Positions 12,475-23,577 are shown, counted from the first letter of the stretch. The stretch: 64,000 nt of DNA from Yersinia aleksiciae (GCF_001047675.1 NZ_CP011975.1:2458073-2522072); one strand, 5' to 3'. The notes: generated by a model from the letters alone, not told the origin. A program made the numbers and translations.

Positions 12475-12679
12475 AAATGTATGCTGAAATTGCCCCGACA
12501 AGCCGTTTTACATCAAAAAACTCACCCATCACCTAAATGATTAGTCGCAAGCTTTATGGCTGGTTTATCATCCCAAGTATAAGTTTTCTAAATAGCACCT
12601 AGAATCACACTTATGACCGATCAAAAATGTGTCATCTTAGATGGGTTCAAGCCGGGTAAACTGATACTCAGGGGTATAC

Positions 12680-13105
12680 GTGCAGTTAACAAGTTTTACT
12701 GATTATGGTTTGCGAGCGCTTACTTATATGGCCTCGCTACCTGAAGGCCAAATGACTAACATTTCTCAGGTTACTGAGGTCTATGGCGTGTCTCGCAATC
12801 ATATGGTTAAAATAATCAATCAGTTGAGCCGTGTTGGGTTGGTAACGGCGGTGCGGGGTAAAAACGGTGGAATACGGTTGGGTAAACCTGCCGAGCAGAT
12901 TCGAATTGGTGACGTTGTACGCCAACTTGAGCCACTCTCTTTGGTGAATTGCAGTAGTGATTTTTGCCACATAACACCCGCTTGCCGCCTAAAGCAGGTG
13001 CTTAATCAGGCGGTACAGAGTTTCCTTAACGAGCTGGATAACTATACTTTGGCTGACATGGTCCAAGATAATGCCCCGCTCTATAAGCTATTACTTGTTG
13101 AGTAG
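12680..13105 (+). CDS. nsrR: Nitric-oxide-sensing repressor NsrR
   Basis: Rrf2-family regulator with a NO-sensitive Fe-S cluster; represses NO detoxification genes such as ytfE and hmp. 141 aa, the same length as E. coli NsrR. An N-terminal winged helix ([16 protein letters not shown] recognition region) is followed by the three cluster cysteines C91, C96 and C102 in [13 protein letters not shown]. The start is GTG 12680, aligning to [15 protein letters not shown] predicted target operator lies 12 kb away upstream of ytfE. rnr follows, separated by a short ERIC-derived repeat. Confidence 0.97.
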   Translation: MQLTSFTDYGLRALTYMASLPEGQMTNISQVTEVYGVSRNHMVKIINQLSRVGLVTAVRGKNGGIRLGKPAEQIRIGDVVRQLEPLSLVNCSSDFCHITPACRLKQVLNQAVQSFLNELDNYTLADMVQDNAPLYKLLLVE

Positions 13106-13125
13106 TTTTTATAATAAAACATGTG

Positions 13126-13186
13126 TATGCCTAATAGGTTTGCAAGGTGCAGCCAACCCCCTGCAACTTTAAGTCCGTAGGGTGTA
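13126..13186. repeat. Internally deleted ERIC-type repeat between nsrR and rnr
   Basis: A 61-base element starts TATGCCTAATAGGTT and ends with a GCAGCCAAC...CTGCAACTTTAAGT...GGGTGTA right arm typical of Yersinia ERIC sequences. The central part of the usual ~127-base repeat is missing. It sits inside what is normally a cotranscribed nsrR-rnr pair, 30 bases before the rnr ATG. Confidence 0.55.
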
Positions 13187-13216
13187 CAGCCTGCTGCTGA
13201 CAACGGAGGAACCGCA

Positions 13217-15781
13217 ATGTCACAAGATCCATTCTTGGAACGAGAAGCAGAGAAATATGAGTCACCGATCCCTAGCAGGGAGTTCATTCTGGCTCATCTC
13301 GCCAAGCGCGAAACACCTGCCAGCCGTGAAGAGCTGGCCAATGAACTTAATCTCACCGGCGAAGAGGCTCTAGAAGCTCTGCGTCGCCGCCTGCGCGCGA
13401 TGGAGCGTGATGGGCAGTTAATCTTCACCCGTCGCCAGTGCTACGCCTTGCCGGAGCGCCTGGACTTACTACGCGGTACTGTTATTGGTCACCGTGATGG
13501 TTTTGGCTTTTTACGGGTTGAAGGTAGCAAAGACGATCTCTATCTCTCCGCAGAGCAGATGAAAACTGCGATTCATGGCGATGTAGTATTGGCCCAAGCC
13601 GTTGGCGCTGATCGCAAAGGCCGCCGTGAAGCGCGTATCGTGCGGGTACTGGTGCCGAAAACCAGCCAAATCGTTGGCCGCTACTTTACCGATGCGGGCA
13701 CGGGTTTTGTGGTGCCTGATGATGGTCGTTTGAGTTTCGATATTCTGATCCCGCCAGAGGCGATCAACGGTGCACGAATGGGTTATATGGTGGTGGTCGA
13801 GTTGACCCAGCGCCCGACTCGTCGCACCAAAGCGGTAGGTAAAATCGTTGAAGTTCTTGGCGAGAATATGGGCACCAGCATGGCGGTGGATATTGCACTG
13901 CGCACCCATGAAATCCCCCACACTTGGCCGCCTCAGGTGGAAAAACAGGTCGCAGACCTGAAAGAACAAGTGCCGGAAGAGGCGAAAAAAGGGCGGGTGG
14001 ATTTACGTAACCTGCCATTGGTCACTATTGATGGCGAAGACGCCCGTGACTTCGATGATGCCGTGTATTGCGAGAAAAAACGTGGTGGCGGCTGGCGCTT
14101 ATGGGTTGCCATTGCGGATGTTAGCTACTACGTACGTCCGCGCACGGCACTGGATGATGAAGCCCGCAGCCGGGGTAACTCAGTCTACTTCCCATCGCAA
14201 GTGGTCCCGATGCTGCCGGAAGTGCTGTCCAACGGCCTTTGCTCCCTGAATCCGCAGGTAGACCGCCTGTGTATGGTGTGCGAGATGACCATCTCCTCAC
14301 AGGGCAAGCTTTCGTCCTCTAAGTTCTACGAAGCGGTGATGAGTTCCCATGCGCGTCTGACTTACACCAAAGTGTGGCGCATCATTGATGGCGAAGAGTC
14401 GCTGCGTGAGCAGTATAAACCGCTGGTGCCGCATCTGTTAGAGCTGCACTCCATGTACAAGGCGCTGGATCAGGCGCGTGCCGAACGTGGCGGTATTGCG
14501 TTTGAAACCGAAGAAGCCAAATTTATTTTCAATGCTGAACGACGCATTGAACGCATCGAATCGACGGTGCGTAATGACGCACATAAACTGATTGAAGAGT
14601 GCATGATTTTGGCGAACATCGCCGCTGCGCGTTTTGTGGAAAAACATAACGAGCCGGCCCTGTTCCGCGTGCATGACCGCCCAAGCGACGACCATATCTC
14701 AGCGCTGCGTAGCGTGCTCAATGAGTTGGGCCTGACACTGGGGGGAGGTCTAAAACCCGAGCCGAAAGACTATGCGGTGCTGATGGATGAAGTGGCCGAC
14801 CGTCCGGATCATGAGATGCTGCAAACCATGTTGCTGCGCTCGATGAAACAAGCGATTTACGATCCAGAAAATCGAGGTCACTTTGGCTTAGCGCTAGCCT
14901 CCTATGGTCACTTTACCTCGCCAATTCGCCGCTATCCGGACTTGGCGATGCATCGGGCTATCAAGTACCAGCTCGCCAAAGAGCAGGGTAATGTGAAAGA
15001 GCGCTGGACACCGACGGGTGGCTGGCACAGTGAGTACGAAGAGATGCTGCAATTGGGCGAACACTGCTCAATGACTGAACGTCGTGCGGATGAAGCCACT
15101 CGCAATGTGGCGGATTGGCTGAAGTGCGACTTCATGCAGGATCAGGTGGGTAAAGAGTTCACTGGTATTATCGCCAGTGTCACTGGTTTTGGCTTCTTCG
15201 TGCGCCTTGACGATCTGTTTATTGATGGTTTGGTGCATGTTTCCAGCCTGGACAATGACTACTACCGTTATGACAATATCGGCCAACGTCTGATCGGCGA
15301 ATCTTCCGGTATGGTTTACCGCTTAGGTGATACCGTGGAAATCCGCGTGGAAGCGGTGCATATGGATGAGCGCAAAATTGATTTTGCTCTGGTTTCCAGT
15401 GCGCGTAAGCCGCGTGGCGAAGGCAAAACCGCCCGTGATAAGGCGAAGAAAGCCGATGGTCAACGTAGCATGCGCGACACCTCCTCAAGCCGTGGCGGTC
15501 GTGGTAGCTCATCCGGTGCACCGCGCCGTGAACGTGCGCCAACGGGTGATCGTGCCGCAGCAGGGGCTGGGCAAAAACGGCCTCGTCGCGCTAAAAAACC
15601 AGCGAACTTCGAGCCGGACAGTGCTTTCCGTCCGCTAGAGGCCGCAGTAACGTTGGATGACAAAGCAATCGCTGAGAAAAAAGCCAAAGCGAAAGCGAAA
15701 AGAGCCTCTGCGAAAACGAAAAAAATTGCCGCTGCCACCAAGGCCAAGCGCGCGAAGAAGAAAACCAGCAGCGATCAGTAA
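13217..15781 (+). CDS. rnr: Exoribonuclease RNase R
   Basis: Processive 3'-5' exoribonuclease that degrades structured RNA and works in tmRNA-linked quality control and cold growth. 854 aa. Winged-helix N-terminus (~20-85), cold-shock domains (~85-240), the RNB catalytic domain with [11 protein letters not shown] (271-281, including D272, D278, D280 and D281), an S1 domain (~645-725) and a lysine/arginine-rich tail (~730-854). GGAGG lies 7 bases before the ATG. It is longer than E. coli RNase R (813 aa) through the basic tail. Confidence 0.98.
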   Translation: MSQDPFLEREAEKYESPIPSREFILAHLAKRETPASREELANELNLTGEEALEALRRRLRAMERDGQLIFTRRQCYALPERLDLLRGTVIGHRDGFGFLRVEGSKDDLYLSAEQMKTAIHGDVVLAQAVGADRKGRREARIVRVLVPKTSQIVGRYFTDAGTGFVVPDDGRLSFDILIPPEAINGARMGYMVVVELTQRPTRRTKAVGKIVEVLGENMGTSMAVDIALRTHEIPHTWPPQVEKQVADLKEQVPEEAKKGRVDLRNLPLVTIDGEDARDFDDAVYCEKKRGGGWRLWVAIADVSYYVRPRTALDDEARSRGNSVYFPSQVVPMLPEVLSNGLCSLNPQVDRLCMVCEMTISSQGKLSSSKFYEAVMSSHARLTYTKVWRIIDGEESLREQYKPLVPHLLELHSMYKALDQARAERGGIAFETEEAKFIFNAERRIERIESTVRNDAHKLIEECMILANIAAARFVEKHNEPALFRVHDRPSDDHISALRSVLNELGLTLGGGLKPEPKDYAVLMDEVADRPDHEMLQTMLLRSMKQAIYDPENRGHFGLALASYGHFTSPIRRYPDLAMHRAIKYQLAKEQGNVKERWTPTGGWHSEYEEMLQLGEHCSMTERRADEATRNVADWLKCDFMQDQVGKEFTGIIASVTGFGFFVRLDDLFIDGLVHVSSLDNDYYRYDNIGQRLIGESSGMVYRLGDTVEIRVEAVHMDERKIDFALVSSARKPRGEGKTARDKAKKADGQRSMRDTSSSRGGRGSSSGAPRRERAPTGDRAAAGAGQKRPRRAKKPANFEPDSAFRPLEAAVTLDDKAIAEKKAKAKAKRASAKTKKIAAATKAKRAKKKTSSDQ

Positions 15782-15860
15782 TGGCCTGTTGATTGTCGGG
15801 CGGCCCCGGTCGCCCGCATTCGTTTATTCATTAATACTTAATCATTTATAAAAGAGCATC

Positions 15861-16601
15861 ATGAGCGAAATTATTTACGGCATTCACGCCGTCAAAGCCC
15901 TGCTAGACAACGATCCACAACGTTTTCTGGAAGTTTTTATCCTGAAAGGCCGTGACGATCGTCGCCTACAGCCGCTGGTCGCGGAACTGGAAGCTGCCGG
16001 TTTAGTGATTCAGGTTGCCAACCGCCAATGGTTGGATGCGCAGGTTGAGGGCGGAGTCCATCAGGGGATCGTGGCGCGAGTACGTGAAGGGCGTCAGTAT
16101 CAGGAAAATGATCTGCCGGCGTTGCTGAAAAGCGTGGAGATGCCTTTCCTGCTGGTGCTGGATGGCGTCACTGATCCACATAATCTAGGCGCTTGCTTAC
16201 GTAGCGCGGATGCCGCTGGTGTCCACGCGGTTATCGTGCCACGGGATCGTTCCGCACAGCTCAATGCCATTGCCAAAAAAGTGGCCAGTGGTGCTGCCGA
16301 AAATGTGCCATTGATTAAAGTGACCAATCTGGCGCGTACCCTGCGAGTGCTGCAAGAGCACAATGTCTGGATTGTCGGCACGGCGGGCGAAGCTGACCAC
16401 ACGCTGTATCAGAGCAAAATGACGGGTCCGATGGCGCTGGTGATGGGGGCTGAAGGCGAAGGTATGCGTCGTTTGACGCGCGAACACTGCGATGAGTTAA
16501 TCAGCATTCCGATGGCGGGAACCGTTTCTTCGCTGAACGTGTCGGTTGCTACTGGGGTCTGCTTATTTGAAGCAGTGCGCCAGCGAGCGCTGAAAGCTTA
16601 A
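15861..16601 (+). CDS. rlmB: 23S rRNA (guanosine-2'-O-)-methyltransferase RlmB
   Basis: SpoU-family methyltransferase for Gm2251 in the 23S rRNA P loop. 246 aa. N-terminal L30e-like domain (1-75), then the SPOUT knot with [20 protein letters not shown] (~97-116), [11 protein letters not shown] (~194-204) and [18 protein letters not shown] (~214-231). It follows rnr after 79 bases that include a GC-rich hairpin (CGGGCG/CGCCCG near 15797-15815). Confidence 0.98.
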   Translation: MSEIIYGIHAVKALLDNDPQRFLEVFILKGRDDRRLQPLVAELEAAGLVIQVANRQWLDAQVEGGVHQGIVARVREGRQYQENDLPALLKSVEMPFLLVLDGVTDPHNLGACLRSADAAGVHAVIVPRDRSAQLNAIAKKVASGAAENVPLIKVTNLARTLRVLQEHNVWIVGTAGEADHTLYQSKMTGPMALVMGAEGEGMRRLTREHCDELISIPMAGTVSSLNVSVATGVCLFEAVRQRALKA

Positions 16602-16627
16602 CTCTTCTTTCTCCACGCCGCTTCAAG

Positions 16628-16657
16628 AGTCAACATTCACCGATGTTGGCTTTTTTT
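16628..16657 (+). terminator. Intrinsic terminator after rlmB
   Basis: AGTCAACAT (16628-16636) pairs with ATGTTGGCT (16643-16651), one G-U pair, followed by an unbroken run of T. Confidence 0.85.
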
Positions 16658-16815
16658 GTATTTTTAATCGCGGGAATTAATCCAAATTATCAGCGATATA
16701 TCGTTGTTTGATTCCTGTTTGTGATGAGTCTGTCAGCAAAAAACCCCGCCTACACCATACTTAACCCTGATTTATGAATGCCGATTTCGCAATGAGTACC
16801 GGAATGGAGGAAGGT

Positions 16816-18450
16816 ATGGAGTGGCAGACTCACTTGGTTTTCAATCAGCCTGAACCATTATCGAACAGTAATTTATTTCTGTCTGATATGGCATTGCGGG
16901 AAGCCGTGAAGCGGGAGCATGCGGGTTGGGATGGAGAGGAACTCTCTCTGATTGGGTTACAACTTGGTTCGCAGGAGTCACTGGAGTTAGGACGGCTGGC
17001 AAACAATAATCCGCCTGAATTATTACGTTACGACGCCGCGGGTCAACGCTTGGATCAGGTAAGATTTCACCCTGCGTGGTATGTGTTGATGCAGGAGTTG
17101 GTCAAGCATCGGGTGCACAATCTGCCTTGGCAAGAAGATGCACGCATTGGTTCCTTTGTGGCACGGGCAGCACGTTTTATCCTACATGCACAGGTAGAAG
17201 CAGGATCACTATGCCCCATCACCATGACATTTGGTGCCATTCCGTTGTTGCAACAATCTCTCCCACCATTATTTCAAAACTGGCTGCCGCCGTTGCTTTC
17301 AGATCGCTATGACTCCCATCAGACCGTCGGTAGTCAGAAGCGGGGCTTACTGATTGGCATGGGTATGACGGAAAAACAAGGGGGCTCTGATGTGCTCAGC
17401 AATACCACCCGCGCTGAGCCGCTGGCAGCACGCGGCAATGGTGAGGCTTATCGCTTGGTGGGCCACAAGTGGTTTTTCTCCGTGCCGCAAAGTGATGCGC
17501 ACCTTGTGTTAGCGCAGACCGAGGGAGGGTTATCCTGCTTCTTCTTGCCCAAAATATTACCTGATGGCACTTATAACGCCATTCGATTAGAGCGGCTGAA
17601 AGATAAACTTGGCAACAGGTCCAATGCCAGTAGTGAAGTTGAATTTGATCAGGCCACCGCTTGGCTCTTGGGGGATGAGGGCGAAGGCATTCGACAAATC
17701 CTGAAAATGGGCGGATATACCCGTTTTGATTGTGCGCTGGGCAGCCATGGCCTGATGCGCCGCGCCTTCTCTGTCGCGCTGTACCATGCCTGGCAGCGGC
17801 AGGCTTTTGGTAAGGCATTGGTCGATCAACCCTTAATGCGCCAAGTGCTGAGTCGCATGGCATTACGTCTGGAAGGGCATACCGCATTACTGATGCGCTT
17901 AGCCCGCGCATGGGAGAAACCCCATGAGGCCCATGAGCAGATATTCAGCCGTCTGCTAACACCTGCGGCAAAATATCGGGTTTGCGGGCAGGGCAGTGCC
18001 TTTGTCGCCGAGGCGATGGAGGTGCTGGGTGGGATCGGTTATTGCGAGCAGAGTGAGCTGCCACGGCTGTATCGGGAAATGCCGGTCAACAGCATTTGGG
18101 AAGGCTCCGGCAACATTATGTGCCTTGATGTGCTGCGGACATTTCGCAAGCTGCCTACCGCTATCGACATGCTACAGCAAGAGTTTTACCCGGTACGTGG
18201 GCAGAATCGGTTGTTTGATCGTGCATGGCGGCAGTTGCAACAGCGGCTGAAAAACCCTAAGGAAGAGCAGGGGCGAGCGCTCACTCAGCAACTCTTTGAT
18301 CTGTGTTGCGCTGCCCAATTACTGCGCTTTGCTTCGCCGCCACTGGCCGATGCCTGGTGCCGCATGACACTCGATCACCGTGACCAATATATGTTACCTG
18401 AGGCTATTTGTGCGCCGCTATTGAGCCGCGCAACGGGGCTATCGATATAA
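16816..18450 (+). CDS. aidB: AidB-type acyl-CoA dehydrogenase family flavoprotein
   Basis: Homologue of E. coli AidB, an FAD-containing, DNA-binding acyl-CoA-dehydrogenase-like protein of the adaptive response to alkylation damage. Conserved stretches include MTEKQGGSDVLSNTTRAE, VGHKWFFSVPQSDAHLVL and PRLYREMPVNSIWEGSGNIM, the last containing the IWEGSGN loop of the family. ATG 16816 (545 codons including stop) is chosen because GGAGG ends five bases before it and the protein then begins MEWQTHLVFNQP, as in E. coli. An upstream in-frame ATG at 16774 would add 14 residues. bsmA follows convergently. Confidence 0.94.
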   Translation: MEWQTHLVFNQPEPLSNSNLFLSDMALREAVKREHAGWDGEELSLIGLQLGSQESLELGRLANNNPPELLRYDAAGQRLDQVRFHPAWYVLMQELVKHRVHNLPWQEDARIGSFVARAARFILHAQVEAGSLCPITMTFGAIPLLQQSLPPLFQNWLPPLLSDRYDSHQTVGSQKRGLLIGMGMTEKQGGSDVLSNTTRAEPLAARGNGEAYRLVGHKWFFSVPQSDAHLVLAQTEGGLSCFFLPKILPDGTYNAIRLERLKDKLGNRSNASSEVEFDQATAWLLGDEGEGIRQILKMGGYTRFDCALGSHGLMRRAFSVALYHAWQRQAFGKALVDQPLMRQVLSRMALRLEGHTALLMRLARAWEKPHEAHEQIFSRLLTPAAKYRVCGQGSAFVAEAMEVLGGIGYCEQSELPRLYREMPVNSIWEGSGNIMCLDVLRTFRKLPTAIDMLQQEFYPVRGQNRLFDRAWRQLQQRLKNPKEEQGRALTQQLFDLCCAAQLLRFASPPLADAWCRMTLDHRDQYMLPEAICAPLLSRATGLSI

Positions 18451-18468
18451 CATTTACCGATATTATCG

Positions 18469-18777
18469 CTACTTGTATAACAGTGCATTGGCATACCAAG
18501 TGCCGGGATAAATACTGTCAGACATCATGATAATTAAATAGTAGGGCGCGCCGCTGGCGTTGGCCCTACGCTTAATTTCTGCTTCTACATCCATTGGGCT
18601 GCCAAATACTTGAGCTGAGACACTCCCCACTTTTTGTAAGTTGAGGCTCTGGGCTCGGGTGATTTCTTGTGCATAAGGCTGAATCGCAGGTGGGGGAACA
18701 GGCGTGACATGAAAAGCACTGCAAGCCGATAGCCCCAAAGTGAGCAGTAAAAACACCATCGCACGTTTTATTGTCAT
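18469..18777 (-). CDS. bsmA: DUF1471 lipoprotein BsmA
   Basis: Small outer-membrane lipoprotein of the YhcN/BsmA (DUF1471) family, linked in E. coli to biofilm stress and motility. 102 aa. Lipobox LSAC with the lipidated Cys at residue 19, a short proline-rich linker, then one DUF1471 domain (~45-102) containing VGSVSAQVFGSP and SGAPYYLIIMM. It is convergent with aidB, the same neighbour as in E. coli. One of three DUF1471 genes in the window. Confidence 0.88.
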   Translation of the reverse strand: MTIKRAMVFLLLTLGLSACSAFHVTPVPPPAIQPYAQEITRAQSLNLQKVGSVSAQVFGSPMDVEAEIKRRANASGAPYYLIIMMSDSIYPGTWYANALLYK

Positions 18778-18958
18778 CTTTGCCTCTTCGTTACTGATTT
18801 GGGTGCCGTGCTGTGTATAAAGGGTAATATCTTGAAAGAAATTGATTTAAGACTTTATAACCCTATTTAGGCACACTGCATTTATCCAGTATAAGCCTGT
18901 TTCCCTGCTTACATTGCGCCTGATAAATACTCCGCCTGATAAAGAAAGGATTGTCGCC

Positions 18959-19708
18959 ATGATTGAGATGTCGCTGGAAAACATTAATGGTATTGAGGTG
19001 ATACATTCTGCCCCTGCGGGTCAACGCCAGCAACCGCTACCCACCATTTTCTTCTATCATGGCTACACCTCGTCAAAAGAGGTCTATTCCTATTTCGCCT
19101 ATGCCTTCGCACAAGCCGGTTTTCGCACTATAGCACCCGATGCCGATATGCACGGTGCGCGCTTTAACGGCAATGAGACCCAGCGCTTATCCCACTTTTG
19201 GGAGATTCTAAAATCAAATATTGATGAGCTGCCAGCACTTAAACAGCATTATCAGCAGGCTGGATTGATTGATGGCGATCGCATCGGTGTGGCGGGCGCA
19301 TCAATGGGGGGGATGACCACATTGGGAGCGTTTGCCCGCTATCCGTGGGTGAGTGTCGCCGCAGACTTTATGGGGTCAGGTTACTTCACCTCACTGGCGC
19401 ACAGCCTGTTTCCTCCTCTGGAGGCGGGGCAGGTGGTCAGCACGGCGGCATTTGAGCGCCGTTTAGCACCGCTGGCAGATTATGATCTTACTCATCAGTT
19501 GGAAGTCATTGCCGAGCGGCCATTATTGGTTTGGCATGGGGAAGCGGATGATGTGGTGCCCGCCGCAGAGAGTGAGCGATTGGTGCAGGCGTTGAGGGCC
19601 AGTGGGCGAGCTCAGCATCTAACCTATCTGACCGAAGCGGGGATTGGTCATAAAATCACCCCGACGGCACTCAGTGCTGGGGTTAGATTCTTCGCTAAAC
19701 ATTTATAA
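18959..19708 (+). CDS. yjfP: Alpha/beta-hydrolase esterase YjfP
   Basis: Predicted serine esterase; E. coli YjfP has carboxylesterase activity, physiological substrate unknown. 249 aa from ATG 18959, which has GAAAGGA eight bases upstream and starts MIEMSLENI as in the family. The nucleophile elbow is GASMGG (around residues 115-120). Asp (HGEADDVVP region) and His (GIGHKITP region) complete a plausible triad. An open frame continues upstream to 18914 without support. Confidence 0.92.
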   Translation: MIEMSLENINGIEVIHSAPAGQRQQPLPTIFFYHGYTSSKEVYSYFAYAFAQAGFRTIAPDADMHGARFNGNETQRLSHFWEILKSNIDELPALKQHYQQAGLIDGDRIGVAGASMGGMTTLGAFARYPWVSVAADFMGSGYFTSLAHSLFPPLEAGQVVSTAAFERRLAPLADYDLTHQLEVIAERPLLVWHGEADDVVPAAESERLVQALRASGRAQHLTYLTEAGIGHKITPTALSAGVRFFAKHL

Positions 19709-19754
19709 ATCTTGAGGAGTCCCCCTGTATTTTCAATAACTAAGGGGATAAAAG

Positions 19755-19774
19755 CCCCCCGGTAAACCGGGGGG
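19755..19774 (-). terminator. GC hairpin between yjfP and yjfY
   Basis: CCCCCCGG (19755-19762) pairs perfectly with CCGGGGGG (19767-19774) around TAAA. On the minus strand it is followed by CTTTTAT, so it best serves as the yjfY terminator. Confidence 0.65.
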
Positions 19775-19844
19775 AAGGGCATATAACAGGCTATTTTGGT
19801 TATTGGTCGTCGTATTCACTGGTGTTGTATTTTTACTGCTAGGT

Positions 19845-20120
19845 CTAACGATAAATCTCGGCATTCACCCGAATGGAGGTATTGCTACCCGGCTCATGCA
19901 TTTGGGTTATGTGGTAGGCGGTTGCGCCGCGCTCATCAGCCATTTTGCTGATTTGTGCCACGGCATCGTCCGGTGAAACCACATTGTGGTTAAGGGAAAT
20001 TTCGCCAATGCTGACACGTTGCTGCTGCATAGCTTCCTGACGACTGATCTCTGTGGCTGCAAAGGTGTTGGCGGAGAGTAGTAAACTCAGTGTGGCTGCG
20101 ATGATGAGTGTTGATTTCAT
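19845..20120 (-). CDS. yjfY: DUF1471 periplasmic protein YjfY
   Basis: Small secreted protein of the YhcN/YdgH (DUF1471) family, function unknown. 91 aa from the ATG at 20120, with GGAG correctly spaced upstream; a longer frame starts four codons earlier. Signal peptide cleaved after TFAA (~residue 21), then one DUF1471 domain with IGEISLNHNVV and ATAYHITQMHEPGSN. The MHEPGSN-type end and its position before rpsF match E. coli YjfY rather than YjfN. Confidence 0.85.
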   Translation of the reverse strand: MKSTLIIAATLSLLLSANTFAATEISRQEAMQQQRVSIGEISLNHNVVSPDDAVAQISKMADERGATAYHITQMHEPGSNTSIRVNAEIYR

Positions 20121-20531
20121 AGGTGACTCCAATATCTTATTTACTTACTTTGAATAACTTTCAGTTTGCTTCGCCGCTTGTTATGCGGTGGATGTAAATA
20201 ATTCTAGTCGCTTTTGTTAATTAAAAAATACACGAAGATTGATTCACTTGGTCAAAAAAAGTGAACAATATTTATGTTGAGCTAATGATTTTATTGGAAG
20301 ATTTAGCAGACTAATGGATCGATAACCATTGGTTAATTAACGAACAAAAAGTGCGCTTTTAGCTGAGTAATGGTCAGAATAAGAATAAATCCCCGTCAGT
20401 CCTTGAGTTTCCAGCGGCCCGCAAGTATAGTTACGCGTCATTTTTCAGCCGCACACAAACACGTTCCTTGCCTCCATGGGCCGCGGTTGACCCTATCAGG
20501 AGGCTGAATAATCCGTAAGGAGCAATAATCG
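20121..20531. other. yjfY-rpsF divergent intergenic region
   Basis: 411 bases. They hold divergent promoters (AT-rich 20200-20400) and the structured rpsF leader at 20470-20504. No additional gene is visible. Confidence 0.6.
20470..20504 (+). promoter_or_regulatory. S6:S18-binding leader structure of the rpsF operon
   Basis: GCCTCC (20470-20475) pairs with GGAGGC (20499-20504). Inside it GGG (20478-20480) pairs with CCC (20491-20493) below an apical loop that begins CCGCGG. A bulged stem with a CCG loop just before rpsF is the known fold by which the S6-S18 complex represses its own operon. It lies 28 bases upstream of the rpsF ATG. Confidence 0.6.
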
Positions 20532-20924
20532 ATGCGTCATTACGAAATCGTTTTTATGGTCCATCCTGACCAAAGCGAACAGGTTCCGGGCATGATCGAG
20601 CGCTATAGTGCAACTATCACTAATGCTGCTGGTACGATCCACCGTCTGGAAGACTGGGGCCGCCGTCAACTGGCTTACCCGATCAACAAACTGCACAAAG
20701 CTCACTACGTTCTGCTGAACGTTGAAGCCCCGCAGGAAGCGATCGATGAGCTGGAAACAAACTTCCGCTTCAACGACGCCGTTATCCGTAGCATGGTTAT
20801 GCGCGTTAAACACGCGGTAACTGAAGCATCACCAATGGTTAAAGCGAAAGACGAACGCCGTGAGCGTCACGACTTCGCGTCAGAAGCCAATGATGATTCC
20901 GAAGCTGGGGATTCTGAAGAGTAA
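20532..20924 (+). CDS. rpsF: 30S ribosomal protein S6
   Basis: 130 aa. Binds S18 in the central domain of the 30S subunit. Standard N-terminal [18 protein letters not shown] and an acidic C-terminus ending SEAGDSEE, the type of tail modified by RimK glutamylation in E. coli. First gene of rpsF-priB-rpsR-rplI; AAGGAG precedes the ATG. Confidence 0.99.
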
Positions 20925-20932
20925 TTGCCGTG

Positions 20933-21482
<550 letters not shown>

Positions 21483-21509
21483 TCGGCCACTGTCCATTAA
21501 CGACTTTGA

Positions 21510-21974
<465 letters not shown>

Positions 21975-21996
21975 GTTACGCTGCTGTTAACCTGCT

Positions 21997-22030
21997 AAAA
22001 CGCCAGCCTCGTGCTGGCGTTTTGCTTTTT
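21997..22030 (+). terminator. Intrinsic terminator after rplI
   Basis: AAAACGCCAGC (21997-22007) pairs perfectly with GCTGGCGTTTT (22013-22023), followed by T-rich sequence. Confidence 0.9.
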
Positions 22031-22067
22031 GGTAAATAGGAATTTCATCATTAACTACGCAGCGGTA

Positions 22068-22511
22068 TCAGGGGAGAGGGTCCTGCGGTAAAATTTCAAA
22101 TTCGCACTCCTCGGCAGCCACGCCTGAACAGCGGTAAAATTCAAACAGCGGCGTCTTTTGATGCACCCAGTGAGGTTTTCCACTAATGGATGCCAACCAA
22201 CTTCTATTTTCGTAGTACATGTCTATCTGCTTATCTTCGGCCTCCAAATTATAAGTACACTTTTGGAAATTCCCCTGATCAACGAAACTGCTTTTATCAC
22301 TATTCAGAATTAAAAGAGCTTCGTTGAAATCTTTAACCGGAATGGGTGGGGAAACCGCGCCCTGCAAGGTGCCAACCCATTGCCCCCCCTCTGTGGTTGC
22401 CGCCAAATAGATTCCCCCTCTCTGTGAGATGGAATCAATCTCCGGGCAATGTAGTGTTGCGAACACACTAAATGGTGTCAGTAGTAATACAAAAGATAAA
22501 TGATATTTCAT
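22068..22511 (-). CDS. Exported protein of unknown function
   Basis: Not recognised with certainty. 147 aa. A signal peptide (MKYHLSFVLLLTPFSVFA, cleavage near residue 18) precedes a mature domain with four cysteines (about residues 22, 85, 128 and 136) that could form two disulfides. The pattern of an early HCP motif, GGIYLAAT, WVGTLQG and a later CTYNLE resembles DUF3757-type small periplasmic proteins, but this is a tentative impression. It lies alone between rplI and ytfB on the opposite strand to the ribosomal operon; this gene is absent from the corresponding E. coli locus as I know it. Confidence 0.75.
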   Translation of the reverse strand: MKYHLSFVLLLTPFSVFATLHCPEIDSISQRGGIYLAATTEGGQWVGTLQGAVSPPIPVKDFNEALLILNSDKSSFVDQGNFQKCTYNLEAEDKQIDMYYENRSWLASISGKPHWVHQKTPLFEFYRCSGVAAEECEFEILPQDPLP

Positions 22512-22657
22512 ATCATAATCACTCCCTTTATTTATGAATACGGCTCTCTGTCAGTGGATGGCGTTAACCACCCAGAAAACAACCTAATTCGGGAGGGACT
22601 GAGTGACAATATCAAAGAAGATAAGGGGTGAGCTAGAAGTGGCTAAGGGTGCGGTGA

Positions 22658-23422
22658 TTAACGGTCGCGGCGATAACTGCCATCGCTCTGTCGAGTAAAC
22701 AGCACTTCTGTGTTAGCGGTGGTTTCAATGGCTAGCGCGGCGACCACGCCTTGAGCATCCAGCATGATTTTGACCTCTTGCCCCGCTTTTAGATTACTCA
22801 GTGGCTTATCGCTGCCTTCAACCTGTGCCATGGCAAAGACTTCATTGACTGGCAGATTATTATCACGGAATAGCTGCGCCAGTGTTTTCCCCGATTGAAT
22901 CTGATAACTCTGCCAGTTTCCTTGCAAAGTATTCGGCGTTACTGGGGGAGCCACCGTTGGGGGTGGTGGCGCATCAAGATTGTCCTGTAATTGGGCCTGT
23001 AGTGGCACGTCAGTGGATGGCGCGCTAATAGGGAAGGAACGGTCAGTATTATCGCGTGACACGGGCCACAGCAGTGCCAGCAGCAATACAGCGGTGACGA
23101 TAATGATCCAGCGACGGTGAAAGAGCGGTAATGGCTCCATCCACTGAAAATTGTCCGGCAAATGCCAGATTTTCAGCAGTAGCCCTTTGATGCCGGTTTC
23201 CGGTGTGGCTGTAGTCACAGCTTCAGGGGCGACACTATTTTCTGCAGCGGCAATATCCTCAACAGGGGAGATGTGTTCGGATGCACTCACTTCGGACATC
23301 AGGTTTTGATTATCGGCCACTTTCTGATCCGGTAGGATCTTCTGCCTGATCGTCAGCCAAGTGTGCAGCAATGGCTGATAAACCCGATTACTCTTCCTTC
23401 TCCTGGGCGCGATTCTGCCCAT
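22658..23422 (-). CDS. ytfB: OapA-type cell-envelope protein YtfB
   Basis: Inner-membrane protein with a periplasmic OapA/LysM-like glycan-binding domain; E. coli YtfB localises to the division site. 254 aa. A cytoplasmic N-terminus contains the signature HLPDNFQWMEPLP (~87-99), then one membrane helix (~105-119, WIIIVTAVLLLALLW), a proline-rich spacer and the C-terminal OapA domain (~170-254, IQSGKTLAQLFRDNNLP...FAMAQVEG). It is about 40 residues longer than E. coli YtfB because of an N-terminal Arg/Lys-rich extension. Confidence 0.9.
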   Translation of the reverse strand: MGRIAPRRRKSNRVYQPLLHTWLTIRQKILPDQKVADNQNLMSEVSASEHISPVEDIAAAENSVAPEAVTTATPETGIKGLLLKIWHLPDNFQWMEPLPLFHRRWIIIVTAVLLLALLWPVSRDNTDRSFPISAPSTDVPLQAQLQDNLDAPPPPTVAPPVTPNTLQGNWQSYQIQSGKTLAQLFRDNNLPVNEVFAMAQVEGSDKPLSNLKAGQEVKIMLDAQGVVAALAIETTANTEVLFTRQSDGSYRRDR

Positions 23423-23490
23423 GGTGACCTCTCTTCAACGGCGTAAAACGACATAAATAATAATATGGCGGTGAGTCCTATAGTCTTCTA

Positions 23491-23577
23491 AGTATATACC
23501 CTTCCTACCTGAATTTGCCGCGTTGCTAACTGCTTGATGGCAAAAGGCAGAAGATTATCATACCTAAAAGGGGTATT
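23491..23577. repeat. Possible degenerate ERIC-type repeat
   Basis: The segment starts TATACCC and ends GGGGTATT, with an interior GCCGCGTTGC reminiscent of an ERIC arm. Similarity is weaker than at the other copies in this window. Confidence 0.3.

Larger units (their letters stand above)
12334..12679. other. purA-nsrR intergenic region
   Basis: 346 bases. They hold the purA terminator (12394-12423), a right-half ERIC-type repeat (~12440-12474) and the nsrR promoter region (12541-12679). No further gene is visible. Confidence 0.7.
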
